Part shown: positions 8,433-16,561 of the stretch, piece by piece
Layout: every line of letters starts with the position of its first letter
How positions within the stretch are numbered: the first letter of the stretch is position 1
NCBI RefSeq assembly: GCF_000428945.1
Contig: NZ_AUAX01000001.1
Location: forward strand, 372,001 to 436,000
Direction of reading: 5' to 3'
Origin: Hamadaea tsunoensis DSM 44101
Lineage (GTDB): Bacteria > Actinomycetota > Actinomycetes > Mycobacteriales > Micromonosporaceae
Length of the DNA stretch: 64,000 nucleotides
Translations under genes and position numbers: made by a program
The notes under the pieces: generated by a model
Told to the model about the DNA's origin: nothing
The model's input: the letters and a program-made list of their open reading frames with translations, nothing else
Database searches by the model: none

Positions 8433-10007
8433 TCACGAAGGGATGTCGGGAGCCTCGGCTGGTGGGTCGTTGGCAAGCGCCAGCCGCCACCGGCGCCCAT
8501 CGATCACCGCGACCGGCTCGGAAGCACTGTCCTCGGCGGGTACGACGCGGACACTCATATATGATCCCGGCTCTTCCAGAGAAAGACCAAGATCGGTGGC
8601 GATCCCGCGATGATTGGCGTACGCCGAGCCGAGTACGAGATAGCCCTCTTCCTTGAGTGCGCGGCGCGCATCCCGCACGCGTTTGGCGCTGTCCGTCTGC
8701 GTCACCAGGGTTGCCACGACTGTTCTGCTGATGGGTCGGCCCGGCACCCGGCGAAAGAATTCGTTGAGCCTGCGCTGACCCGGCGTGGTGCCGAGTATCG
8801 CCTCACGGTCGCGAGTGGGCAGGTGAAGCAGGGTGTTCTCCGGCAGCGAAACATCTCGGTGCAGCCACTGCAGCGCGGCGCGACCGTCGGCCGACAAGGC
8901 TGCCTTCCCATCCCGGTTGCCACCGGCCCGCAGAATGTCGGCGGTCACCCGGACGAGTGCCACCGAAACTCGTGACTCGCCGTCATCGCCGGTCACGAGG
9001 AGGCAGAGACCCGAGTCACGCCGAGAGAATAGCCAGTCGGACCGCCGGGAGAACTTGACATCGAAGGCGATACCAGCCAGTTCCAGATCCGATCTGCCGC
9101 CACTGACGAGGGAGAACTCTCTCATGAGTTCCAGCTCGATGCGGGCACTCAGCGAGCTCTTCTCGATTCTGGTCATCTGCTCCCAGGAGAACCGGCCAGT
9201 GTGCTGGCCGTCGTACATCTGGTCCAGCGACCGCCGTAGGACTGCGGCGAACCTCGTTCCGTCGGGGTCCAGCCGGAGCAATGCCCTGGCCAACGCTTCG
9301 AGGTCCGCGTCCGGTTCGCCCGGCTGGACAGGCCTTTGGGGTTCGGCCAACGCCACCGCGGCCGGATCCGACCCGTACGCCAGCCGCTCGGCCCGCCGGC
9401 TGTGCTCAGCAGGCTCCCACCGGCGGCGGGCTGCGGTTAGCTCCTGCATGGCCTCATCGCGCTCCTGCTCCGCCCGGCGCACCGCCTCGCGCAGTCGGGT
9501 CAGCTCAGCTAGGTCCACCTCCCGCGTGTCCTGCCGGCTCTGCTCGATCAACTGCCGCTGGACCTCCGCACGCAGTTGGGTCTCGGCCAGAAGATCGTCC
9601 TTGGTGTTCTCCAGCTGGTCCTTCAGCCGGCTGAGATCCCGGCGAAGGCGGGCAGCCTCATCCTGGCGCCGGTCAGCGGGTGTGGCGGTGCTGCTCGCCT
9701 CGCGCTGGAGGTTCTCGGCATGAATGAGTGCCCGTTCGCGGCGGGCGGCGGGCGTGGTGATAGTGACGATCGCCTTGATCAAATCGGTCTCCGACACGAG
9801 GTTCTCCCCGTTGAGTCGGCGTTGCAGTACTGCGTGACTAGGCACGCCGCGTTTGTGAGTGAAGTTCTCCGGGGTGAGGCGCTCGCGCAGCGCCCGCACC
9901 GAGAGACCCGCGTCGGTCAAGCACCTTTGTAGGAACTCGGCGAGCCGGTTGATCTCCTCGGTCTCGCCCGCAGGTCCCTGTCGGCGCCGCCCCGGAACCC
10001 CTGGCAT
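8433..10007 (-). CDS. HTH-coiled-coil-NaeI-like restriction endonuclease
   Basis: A 524-aa protein; ATG at 10007 is set by AAGGAG 5 bases upstream. Residues about 17-100 form a helix-turn-helix-like domain (LSVRALRERLTPENFTHKRG). Residues about 112-205 are a charged coiled coil. Residues about 230-490 match the NaeI endonuclease family from end to end, including DGQHTGRFSWEQM and NEFFRRVPGRPISRTVVATL. A catalytic set is visible: Glu291, Asp307, Asp316 and Lys318 (FDVKF), with the E-x15-D-x8-D-x-K spacing I recall for NaeI. No methyltransferase is nearby. It is flanked by repeat arrays and carries three TTGTCTCG boxes upstream. Probably a DNA-cleaving defence effector; the sequence it cuts and its trigger are unknown. 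Confidence 0.8.
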   Translation of the reverse strand: MPGVPGRRRQGPAGETEEINRLAEFLQRCLTDAGLSVRALRERLTPENFTHKRGVPSHAVLQRRLNGENLVSETDLIKAIVTITTPAARRERALIHAENLQREASSTATPADRRQDEAARLRRDLSRLKDQLENTKDDLLAETQLRAEVQRQLIEQSRQDTREVDLAELTRLREAVRRAEQERDEAMQELTAARRRWEPAEHSRRAERLAYGSDPAAVALAEPQRPVQPGEPDADLEALARALLRLDPDGTRFAAVLRRSLDQMYDGQHTGRFSWEQMTRIEKSSLSARIELELMREFSLVSGGRSDLELAGIAFDVKFSRRSDWLFSRRDSGLCLLVTGDDGESRVSVALVRVTADILRAGGNRDGKAALSADGRAALQWLHRDVSLPENTLLHLPTRDREAILGTTPGQRRLNEFFRRVPGRPISRTVVATLVTQTDSAKRVRDARRALKEEGYLVLGSAYANHRGIATDLGLSLEEPGSYMSVRVVPAEDSASEPVAVIDGRRWRLALANDPPAEAPDIPS

Positions 10008-10016
10008 CTGGCTCCT

Positions 10017-10057
10017 TTGTCTCGAATGTTTGTCTCGCTAAAACTTTAGTTGTCTCG
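10017..10057 (-). promoter_or_regulatory. Triple TTGTCTCG box upstream of the NaeI-like gene
   Basis: TTGTCTCG occurs at 10017, 10030 and 10050 on the plus strand, so CGAGACAA on the coding strand. Between the second and third copies lies CTAAAGTTTTAG, an inverted repeat. The cluster sits 10-50 bp before the start codon, where a repressor would block transcription or initiation. The binder could be the gene's own HTH domain. This is a sequence inference only. Confidence 0.4.
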
Positions 10058-10141
10058 AACAATACTTGCAACCTTAGGCCCATCCCTGAAGGCTCTTACC
10101 TGTCACGGCAGCAAGACAACGGACCGAGGGCAGGGACACGG

Positions 10142-10522
10142 ATGCAGAACAATCAGATGTACGATCTGGCCGCGCTGGTCGCCATCCTTGGCACCGTAGG
10201 CGCGCTGGCCCTCACCGGCCAAGGTGCCGAGGTGCTCGGCGCCGCGGCGGTCGCCTCCAACTCGATTTTCGGGGCGTGGAGACAGCGCCAGCGACGCCCG
10301 GGCTCGTCCGGCAAGGGCCGCCTTGGTCAGCGGGCCGATGGCCACCGTGTCGCTGCTCGGCGGCCTGACCGACGGCCCCACACCATGATCTCGCCTCGCG
10401 AGATCGCCGATGTCGCCGGCCGTGGCAAAGACACCAGGGATGGGAGTCCGGTGGACCTGATGGCTGGATGTTCGGCTGGTCCGAAGCCATGCAGCCGCCC
10501 GGACGCAAGAACTCACCCTTGA
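10142..10522 (+). CDS. Small predicted membrane protein, unknown
   Basis: An open frame of 126 codons divergent from the NaeI-like gene. Residues 1-46 look real: a short polar start, then a hydrophobic span (LAALVAILGTVGALALTG) and a basic end (WRQRQRR). The rest is Arg/Pro-rich and may be read-through of a frameshifted or non-coding tail, so the true protein may be nearer 50-60 residues. The ribosome site is weak. If genuine, it would be a membrane partner of the neighbouring nuclease inside the same repeat-bounded cassette. Confidence 0.35.
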   Translation: MQNNQMYDLAALVAILGTVGALALTGQGAEVLGAAAVASNSIFGAWRQRQRRPGSSGKGRLGQRADGHRVAARRPDRRPHTMISPREIADVAGRGKDTRDGSPVDLMAGCSAGPKPCSRPDARTHP

Positions 10523-10619
10523 CGTTCGGAAGGGGGCTGCCATACCGGCAGCTTCAGCTAGGAGCCTGCCTCGAATTTGGTTTACTCTCGGGCTGGGCAG
10601 CCCCTACGCAGTCTTGCCG

Positions 10620-10896
10620 CGGACCACTGCATGGGAAGACGTCGATACATCTAGCCGGAAAACTGTTGCCCGTCAAGACGTCCAGAACCCGGAGGCGCCG
10701 AAGGCGGAACTCCTGACGAGTTTTGATCGAGTTCGCACTGTGAAGCGCTTCCGGGTCCCCGGGTCCAGCATGCGAAAACGTCAATACATGTTCCCCGTGA
10801 AGCGCTGCCCGTCAGGGTCTCCAGGACGAGGCGAAGTCGACAAGCCAGCGCCTGACGAGCCCCATCTCGCGTTCGCACCGTGAAACCGTTACAGGG
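10620..10896 (+). repeat. Right array of ~140-bp direct repeat units
   Basis: A degraded unit has its core at 10641 (GTCGATACAT, then CTGTTGCCCGTCAAGACGTCC). A full unit starts at 10731 and a truncated third at 10871, again 140 bp apart. Unit 2 matches unit 1 of the left array and the third start matches unit 2 of that array (GTGAAACCGTTAC). About 170 bp is therefore directly repeated on both sides of the 2.4-kb cassette. The third unit stops where the tRNA-like attachment remnant begins. Confidence 0.8.
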
Positions 10897-10935
10897 CGGA
10901 CGGGTACTCGAACCGCGACCGGGGGATTATGAACT
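10893..10935 (-). repeat. Degenerate tRNA-Met 3'-half: left attachment-site remnant
   Basis: Bases 10893-10930 match the 3' half of the tRNA-Met gene at 26294 (GGCGG, CGGG, CTCGAACC, GCGACCG, GGGATTATGA in order), with two small indels and a few substitutions. Similarity ends right after ATTATGA, within the anticodon loop. This is the pattern left when an element integrates into a tRNA 3' half and the displaced half decays. Confidence 0.75.
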
Positions 10936-10968
10936 TAGTTATTACCCTGACGGCGAATGCTGCGAAGT

Positions 10969-11008
10969 GTAGGCGGGTGCCTATCTATACAGGTAGGCAC
11001 CCGCCTAC
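10969..11008. terminator. Perfect 15-bp stem-loop next to the left attachment remnant
   Basis: GTAGGCGGGTGCCTA at 10969-10983 pairs exactly with 10994-11008 around a 10-base loop. It lies between the attachment remnant and the 3' end of the ATPase operon and could terminate that operon, or be a recombination or origin structure of the element. The remaining bases to 11164 hold no gene I can support. Confidence 0.5.
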
Positions 11009-11164
11009 GTCACGATCAGTTCCAATGCGTGACGGCGGCTGTCGGATCGTCCGGGCGCACCTCGGGCGCACCCTCAAGCGTCACCCCGCGACACGACTTG
11101 TCCGGAGTGCCTGGCGGTGCGCGTCCGCTCGGCTGTACGTCATCTGGCCAACCGATGATCACAC

Positions 11165-14100
11165 TCAGCCGTTGCGATGCGCCCGCTCCACCACCTCGTC
11201 CTCGCGCAACGGCCCGGTGTGATGACTTAGGCAGATCGGCACCTGGATCTTGCTGAAGCTCGTTCCCTCGCCGGCCGAGTAGAAGGTGCCCATCGGAAGG
11301 CTGCCCAGATCCTTCAGGTCGGCATTGCGAGACTGCGCCATCATCTGGGCCGCTTCGAGCTGAGTCTGCGCTGTCAGGCGGCCTATGAACTGGTTCGCGG
11401 TGTTGCCAAGCGCCTGATTGTTGATTCCCTTGGGCGCCTGGGAGGCGAGGACCACACCCAGGCCGTATTTGCGAATCTGCCGGATGATCTCGACGGTGCT
11501 GTCGGTGCTGGGGGTGGAGGCGCCGGAGGGTACGAAGTTCTGTGCCTCGTCCATCACGAGCAGCCCGCCAAGGGGGCGGTCGTTGGTGGGGTTGGCGCGG
11601 AACCAGGAGAACAAGGCACCCTGCAAGCGGCTGACGAACCGCGCCGATCCCTCTCGCGACAGGCCGACAAAGCTGATGACCGAGATGCGCGCGGACTTTC
11701 CTGCGGATGGTGTCAGCAGTACGCCAGGATCGACGGGCGTGCCCGACTCTCCGAACAGTGGGTCCGTGTCAAGCGCCGCCTCCAGAGTGTCTGCCATCTG
11801 CTCGGCCAATTTGCGGGTCCGAGTGTTCACGATGTCGGCTGGGGCGTCACCGAGCATCTCGATCAGCCCGGCTAGGTTCCTGCCGCCTTCGCGGGCGTAT
11901 CGCTCCAAGGCCCGGCTCAGCACGCCCAGCTGCTGGGTAGCCCGACCGCCGGTCTTACCTATGCCGGCTTGCGGCGCCAGCGCGGCAATGGTGGCGCCCA
12001 GCAGCCGCTTGAAGTCATCCTCGTCCCCGAGCACCGGGCCGAAATCGGGGAGCGGGTGAAAGCTCAGTGGACGCCCGCGGTTCAACCCGGGTGTCCAGAC
12101 CACCACCTCGGTCTCAGCGAAGTAACGCTGCGCCTCGCCTTGGTGAGTATCGGTCCACCCCCTTGGCGCGTCCGGCCAAGGGTCGCCGAGTCGGCCAAGA
12201 TCGTCATTGGGGTCCAGCACGATGGCAGATATGCCTCTCATCGCACACTGCTCGACGATGCGCTTGACGAGCACCGTTTTCCCGGATCCGGCCGCGCCGA
12301 TCACTACAGCGTGCTTACGGAATTGCTCAATGGCAACGGTGAACGGTCGGCCGCCCCGAGTAGTGGCGCCCAGGATGACGTGCGAACCACCCGGGTAGAT
12401 TTCGGGAGCCCCCACCGCGCCGCGCTCATCCAGATCACCCTCCATCAGGCCCTCGGCATCTGCATCCGCGGTGCCCACCGCGATGTCGTCATTTTCCGTT
12501 GGCGCGCCGAGATACGGCTGCAGATCGCTCACTATCGCGGCGAACACCTCCGTACGCGCCGCGGGGTGCTGCTGCCGCAACCAGACGTCCAGGCCGGAGC
12601 GGTGACTGTCGAGCATGGTGTGCAGAGCGGCGAACGTGCGCAGATCAGCCGCTCCGATCGGTAGCGCGAGGCCACCACGAGCGAGGAAGTCGGCTTTGAT
12701 CTCATCGGTCTTGGTGCCACCCGGATACGTGGTGTTCCGCAGCAGAAACAGGCTGCGGCTAGGAAGCCCTGTCTCCAATCCGGCTTCCACGACCGCGTTG
12801 TGCATTCTGGTCTGCGCCGCGCGGGCATTGTCTGTGGCGATCGCACGGAAGGACCAGTGCAGCTCGTTTTCGGTGGCATCGTCAAGGATGTACCGGAGCC
12901 GTGCGTGCAGCGCTGCCTTGCCGCCGAATTCGGTTTCCACTACGAAGCGGGACTCATCTCCGCCGAGCTCCTTGATCAAGCAGCGCAGCCCGGCGCCGAG
13001 GAGCGCGGGAATCGTCCCATCCTCGTTCGCCTTGTCGAGAGGCCCTATGTCATCGGCTGCGGCGCGGAGCTTGCTAAATTCCTCGGTCAGCACGGCGAGC
13101 TCGGTGGCGGGGACGGTTCGCGGGGAGATGTTGGCCCGGCTTCCCGGAGCCAGCGACAGCAGCTCGGTGACAGCGCCGCTCTCCAGACAATTTGCGATGT
13201 GCTCGGCGACCCGGATGAGCAGCCGCCGCGGCGTATACCGGTGAGGCACTCCGGCGAGTGCCTCCGGCCGTATCGGCCACGTCTGATAGGGCGGCGTGAA
13301 CTCCACCGACGCGTAGCCGGCACGGAAACGGTTGCCGATGATCGCCGCCGCGGTTGCCTCGTCGCGGATTTCCCCCAGGGTCGGCAGGACGGTGAAACGA
13401 TCGAGGGCTGAAAGTATCGCCGCGTGACTGATCTTTCGCCAGGTGTCAGGCTGGCATGCGATCACCATGAGGGTACGCCGAGCCTCCTCCCGCATGTCCA
13501 TCAAGCCCGCAGCGATATCGTTGCTCAGCCGGATAACAGCACGGCTCTCGCCGGACGCCGCTGAGGCCAGTGACGCCTCAGACGCCGAGACCAGGTTGTC
13601 GAGCTGATCGAAGGCGAACACCAGCGGCCCGACCAGGGCGAAGATGCGGGTGAGGTCGCGGAGCACCAGTTGCGCCGGTCGCTGTCGGGACGATAACCCC
13701 CACGCCGCCCGCTGACCCAGGTCCTCGTCGTTCAACGCCAGATATGCCTTGCCGATCTCAACTGCTTCTCCGGACGACGCGATCAGCGCGAGTGCACGGG
13801 CCGTATCCGCGGCCTCATTGCCCACCTGCCGATCCAGTCCGCGAATGCCGTGCACGAACGCGTCGAGGTGCGTACGAGTTAACGCACGCTCGCCCGTAAT
13901 GGCGGCGCGGGTCGCCTCGTCCAGCTCCGACAGCCGAGAAAGCTCGGCCAGCAGGTACACCAGCTGTTCCTGGCCGCCGTCGTCTTTGCGATACAGGCCG
14001 TCTACGAGGCTGCCGGTCGCGCTTTCCCAGAAATCACAACCGGTCACAAGCTTGATATAGAAGAAGAATCCACCACGCGCCTGGATTTCCTGGCGCGTCC

Positions 14101-14320
14101 AGCCGAGCAGGTGCGTCTTGCCCGACCCTCGTTCGCCAAGCGCGACGGCAGCAGTGGGCGCATGGTCACCATCGAGTGCGTTCATTGACCGGGCCAGCCG
14201 GGCGGACACTTCTGGGTAGAGCGCGTCGACGTGGTAAGACGACAGCGATGCCCAGACCTCGTCCGGCGTAGGCGCCGTGCTCACGTGCAGCGCGCCGAGC
14301 GCCTCGAGTTGCCGGTTCAT
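11165..14320 (-). CDS. Double P-loop ATPase: AAA-type N-half, HerA-like C-half
   Basis: A 1051-aa cytoplasmic ATPase. The N-half has Walker A GERGSGKT (residues 62-69) and a Walker-B-like LVFAFDQLDN (233-242). The C-half has Walker A GAAGSGKT (675-682), Walker B LLVMDEAQNF (920-929) and the arrangement of HerA/FtsK-type DNA translocases. The middle (about 330-640) is unassigned. Its start overlaps the stop of the winged-helix gene by ATGA, so the two are translationally coupled. HerA-like pumps are typically paired with nucleases in bacterial defence; here a DUF4365-type nuclease opens the same operon. It does not look like a plain BREX, Dnd or DISARM subunit to me. Confidence 0.8.
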   Translation of the reverse strand: MNRQLEALGALHVSTAPTPDEVWASLSSYHVDALYPEVSARLARSMNALDGDHAPTAAVALGERGSGKTHLLGWTRQEIQARGGFFFYIKLVTGCDFWESATGSLVDGLYRKDDGGQEQLVYLLAELSRLSELDEATRAAITGERALTRTHLDAFVHGIRGLDRQVGNEAADTARALALIASSGEAVEIGKAYLALNDEDLGQRAAWGLSSRQRPAQLVLRDLTRIFALVGPLVFAFDQLDNLVSASEASLASAASGESRAVIRLSNDIAAGLMDMREEARRTLMVIACQPDTWRKISHAAILSALDRFTVLPTLGEIRDEATAAAIIGNRFRAGYASVEFTPPYQTWPIRPEALAGVPHRYTPRRLLIRVAEHIANCLESGAVTELLSLAPGSRANISPRTVPATELAVLTEEFSKLRAAADDIGPLDKANEDGTIPALLGAGLRCLIKELGGDESRFVVETEFGGKAALHARLRYILDDATENELHWSFRAIATDNARAAQTRMHNAVVEAGLETGLPSRSLFLLRNTTYPGGTKTDEIKADFLARGGLALPIGAADLRTFAALHTMLDSHRSGLDVWLRQQHPAARTEVFAAIVSDLQPYLGAPTENDDIAVGTADADAEGLMEGDLDERGAVGAPEIYPGGSHVILGATTRGGRPFTVAIEQFRKHAVVIGAAGSGKTVLVKRIVEQCAMRGISAIVLDPNDDLGRLGDPWPDAPRGWTDTHQGEAQRYFAETEVVVWTPGLNRGRPLSFHPLPDFGPVLGDEDDFKRLLGATIAALAPQAGIGKTGGRATQQLGVLSRALERYAREGGRNLAGLIEMLGDAPADIVNTRTRKLAEQMADTLEAALDTDPLFGESGTPVDPGVLLTPSAGKSARISVISFVGLSREGSARFVSRLQGALFSWFRANPTNDRPLGGLLVMDEAQNFVPSGASTPSTDSTVEIIRQIRKYGLGVVLASQAPKGINNQALGNTANQFIGRLTAQTQLEAAQMMAQSRNADLKDLGSLPMGTFYSAGEGTSFSKIQVPICLSHHTGPLREDEVVERAHRNG

Positions 14321-14928
14321 GCCTTCCCGATCCTCAACAGGTGCCGAGGCTCACCACCGATGTCTACTGCGGCCTCGCGATCGTGCGCCGTGAGTGACTT
14401 CTGGTTAAGCTCTGCCATCAGGTGCACGTCGGGCTGCTCGATCATCCGGTCAAGCTCGGCGTCCACCACCTCGCGGGCAACACCTTCCAGCCACGGGCGC
14501 AACACTGACAGCTTGATCCAGCTGTTTGGCCCACGGCGTACGGTCAGTTCCGCGTACGCCGCGCGTATCCAATTCTCGATGTCTGGCTGGAAGAACTCTT
14601 CGAACTTTATGCCCGACCGCGCGAGATGCTGGCCGATGTTCTCCAGAACTGCGTACAGCACACCCGCCGGGAACTTTGAGTTATCCGGCCGTCCGGCAAC
14701 GAGAGCCGATTCGCACCAGCTGCGGCCGGCCGGGGCGAGCCGATATGTGTTCACTGCGCCACGCTTCTTCTTGGCGACTCGTTCGACACTACGGTTAACC
14801 TGCCGAAGTACCTTCGCATCGATTTCCAGGCCCGCGACATCGCGTAGTTCCCTGTTCGTCACGGGCCGGGCGACCACCATGAGCGCGAAGAGCGACGCCT
14901 GCCCCCGGACAGTCAGATCGGCTGCCAC
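14317..14928 (-). CDS. Winged-helix protein of the ATPase operon
   Basis: A 203-aa protein. Residues about 5-65 (LFALMVVARPVTNRELRDVA, then VNRSVERVAKKK) look like a winged helix, followed by a helical domain with a conserved-looking WIRAAYAELTVRRGPNSWIK stretch. The stop is embedded in the start of the ATPase gene (4-bp overlap), implying stoichiometric production. It may link the ATPase to DNA or to the other subunits. Family not recognised by name. The ribosome site on the coding strand is AGGAATG just before the ATG. Confidence 0.65.
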   Translation of the reverse strand: MAADLTVRGQASLFALMVVARPVTNRELRDVAGLEIDAKVLRQVNRSVERVAKKKRGAVNTYRLAPAGRSWCESALVAGRPDNSKFPAGVLYAVLENIGQHLARSGIKFEEFFQPDIENWIRAAYAELTVRRGPNSWIKLSVLRPWLEGVAREVVDAELDRMIEQPDVHLMAELNQKSLTAHDREAAVDIGGEPRHLLRIGKA

Positions 14929-14963
14929 AACATTCCTCCTGACATCGGATGAGATGAGACAGT

Positions 14964-16049
14964 TCAGAGTGCGAAACCCCGCTCGGGCACCAACTCCACC
15001 CGACCGGTAGTGCTGGACAACTCGCCCGCGACCGTGATCACGAGCCGCTCGCGGTGGGCGGCGATGGCCCGTTCATAGTCAGCCTGAGAACCAAGGCGCA
15101 CCCAGACCGCCCGCCGAGATCGTTGAAGATGCGCGGTGCGCAACTCGCCACGTACCTTCATGCGCCATCGGTCTTCACTTGCGGCATCGTCGTGGAGACC
15201 CTCGACGATGCCGGTTACTGTCGCCGGGCCTGAAGCATTCAGGCCACGCAGGCGCTCGGCAGCGGCCAGCAGGAGCGAGCCTGCGGTCTCCGGGAATGCA
15301 ACCGACTGAGATGTAGCGTCTAGTGGCCGTGCCCGTGCCCAGCGAAACGTGATCTGAAAGGGTTCGTCGTGTCCCGAGCCGGACAGCTCGCTCAGCGCCC
15401 TACAAAAGTCCGCCGAGACTCCCGCAGTCACCGTCTCGTCAAATGCTGAGGGATCTTGCGCTGCCACCGCCGTCTGAACCGCACTGACCGCTTCCAGCAT
15501 TTGAACTACGACCGCGCGGCCGCCCACCGCCTCGCCGCCGGGTACGCCTGCTATCGCGTCGGTAGCTAGGCGTACCTCGAAGATGTAGCTGCCAGCACGC
15601 GACGGGCCCAGTTCCGCTGCACGCAGGATGTCTGTCACCACACTCGGCGGCCGCCCCGCGAACGCGAAGTGGGGACCCTGCAGCACTGTCCGCGTAGCCG
15701 CGCCCAACACGCCGCGGACACCCTGCAGTGCCTTTGCACCGGACGTCAGCGGCGTGTACCCAGGGTCGCGCCCGGCTGGGAAGGTGTGAAAGAACTGCCT
15801 GTCCGCGTTTGGATGAGCAATGTCTCCGGCGATGTCGTCGGCCGGCCGGTCCTCTACAACAGACAGACAGCGCAGGATCTCCCGCAAGCGGCGGTCGCTG
15901 TCACCCATGCCATCCCGGCCTGGTACCAGCACTTCGTAGTCGTCGGCAGTACGCCATATGCTGGCGCCCTGCCACCCATGCGGGTCACGTTCCCATCCCA
16001 TGTCGGCCAGGTAGCTGACGATGTCGCCGACCCGTAATAGAACCTTCAT
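14964..16049 (-). CDS. Unknown 361-aa protein of the ATPase-nuclease operon
   Basis: Not recognised. It begins with MKVLLRVGDIVSYLADMGWE and a short domain rich in Asp/Arg (residues 1-80). It continues as an alternating alpha/beta protein with repeated Val/Ala strands and ends in a beta-rich tail (LVITVAGELSSTTGRVELVP). No nuclease, ATPase or membrane motif is apparent. It sits 8 bp after the DUF4365-type gene and 35 bp before the winged-helix gene on the same strand, so it is an integral operon member, perhaps a structural or sensing subunit. Confidence 0.6.
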   Translation of the reverse strand: MKVLLRVGDIVSYLADMGWERDPHGWQGASIWRTADDYEVLVPGRDGMGDSDRRLREILRCLSVVEDRPADDIAGDIAHPNADRQFFHTFPAGRDPGYTPLTSGAKALQGVRGVLGAATRTVLQGPHFAFAGRPPSVVTDILRAAELGPSRAGSYIFEVRLATDAIAGVPGGEAVGGRAVVVQMLEAVSAVQTAVAAQDPSAFDETVTAGVSADFCRALSELSGSGHDEPFQITFRWARARPLDATSQSVAFPETAGSLLLAAAERLRGLNASGPATVTGIVEGLHDDAASEDRWRMKVRGELRTAHLQRSRRAVWVRLGSQADYERAIAAHRERLVITVAGELSSTTGRVELVPERGFAL

Positions 16050-16057
16050 CGCGCGAT

Positions 16058-16561
16058 CTACCAGACCGACTGGGTCTCGGTGAGCCTGCGCAATGTCGTC
16101 GCCGTGAGCACATTCGCGGTGGGCACCTTCACTGGGTGCTTGCGTTTCCGATCGGGATTGGCGATTGGCTGCTCGTCACGCAGCGACACAAAATAGCCGA
16201 GGTTGCGGAGCAAGATGCCATCCATCGTGGACGTCGCGTATTGCCTGCTATCCGTCGGAACGCAGATGACGAACAGGAAGCGGGGCACGGTGTAATCCGG
16301 ACCTGCGAGCTGGCTGAACTGGCTCTCGCTGAGCCCCCGATAGACCAAGTTACCGGACGTTCCAGCAGGCTGACTCCAGGTCTTCACTTGCGCCTCGATA
16401 GCAGGCGAGTACACGCGCCCGTGGCGGCCGGTGGCACGAAATCCCAAATCGACCCCGTCGACGTCGAGATCTTCCTTGAAGACGATCAGACCAGCGGCGG
16501 AGGCCAGCACACGAACATAGTCCTCGCCAAACTTGCCCTGATGCTGGTTCGCATCGAGCAT
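16058..16561 (-). CDS. DUF4365-type PD-(D/E)XK nuclease-like protein
   Basis: A 167-aa first gene of the operon; start fixed by GGGAGGAAGCCGT before the ATG. The order GKFGEDYVRVLA (Glu13), VDGVDLGFR (Asp38) and IEAQVKTW (Gln58-x-Lys60) fits the DUF4365 domain. I know this as a restriction-endonuclease-fold family often fused to or encoded beside ATPases in defence loci. The Gln at the second acidic position is seen in some active PD-(D/E)XK members. Predicted role: the DNA-cutting subunit working with the HerA-like ATPase. Confidence 0.7.
   Translation of the reverse strand: MLDANQHQGKFGEDYVRVLASAAGLIVFKEDLDVDGVDLGFRATGRHGRVYSPAIEAQVKTWSQPAGTSGNLVYRGLSESQFSQLAGPDYTVPRFLFVICVPTDSRQYATSTMDGILLRNLGYFVSLRDEQPIANPDRKRKHPVKVPTANVLTATTLRRLTETQSVW

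Noticed and set aside
11165-14320. ATPase as a BREX (PglY/BrxC), Dnd or DISARM subunit
   Set aside because: No methyltransferase, PglZ phosphatase, DndA-E or DrmA-like partner lies nearby, and the fused AAA + HerA layout differs from those proteins as I know them. A computed search could still change this.
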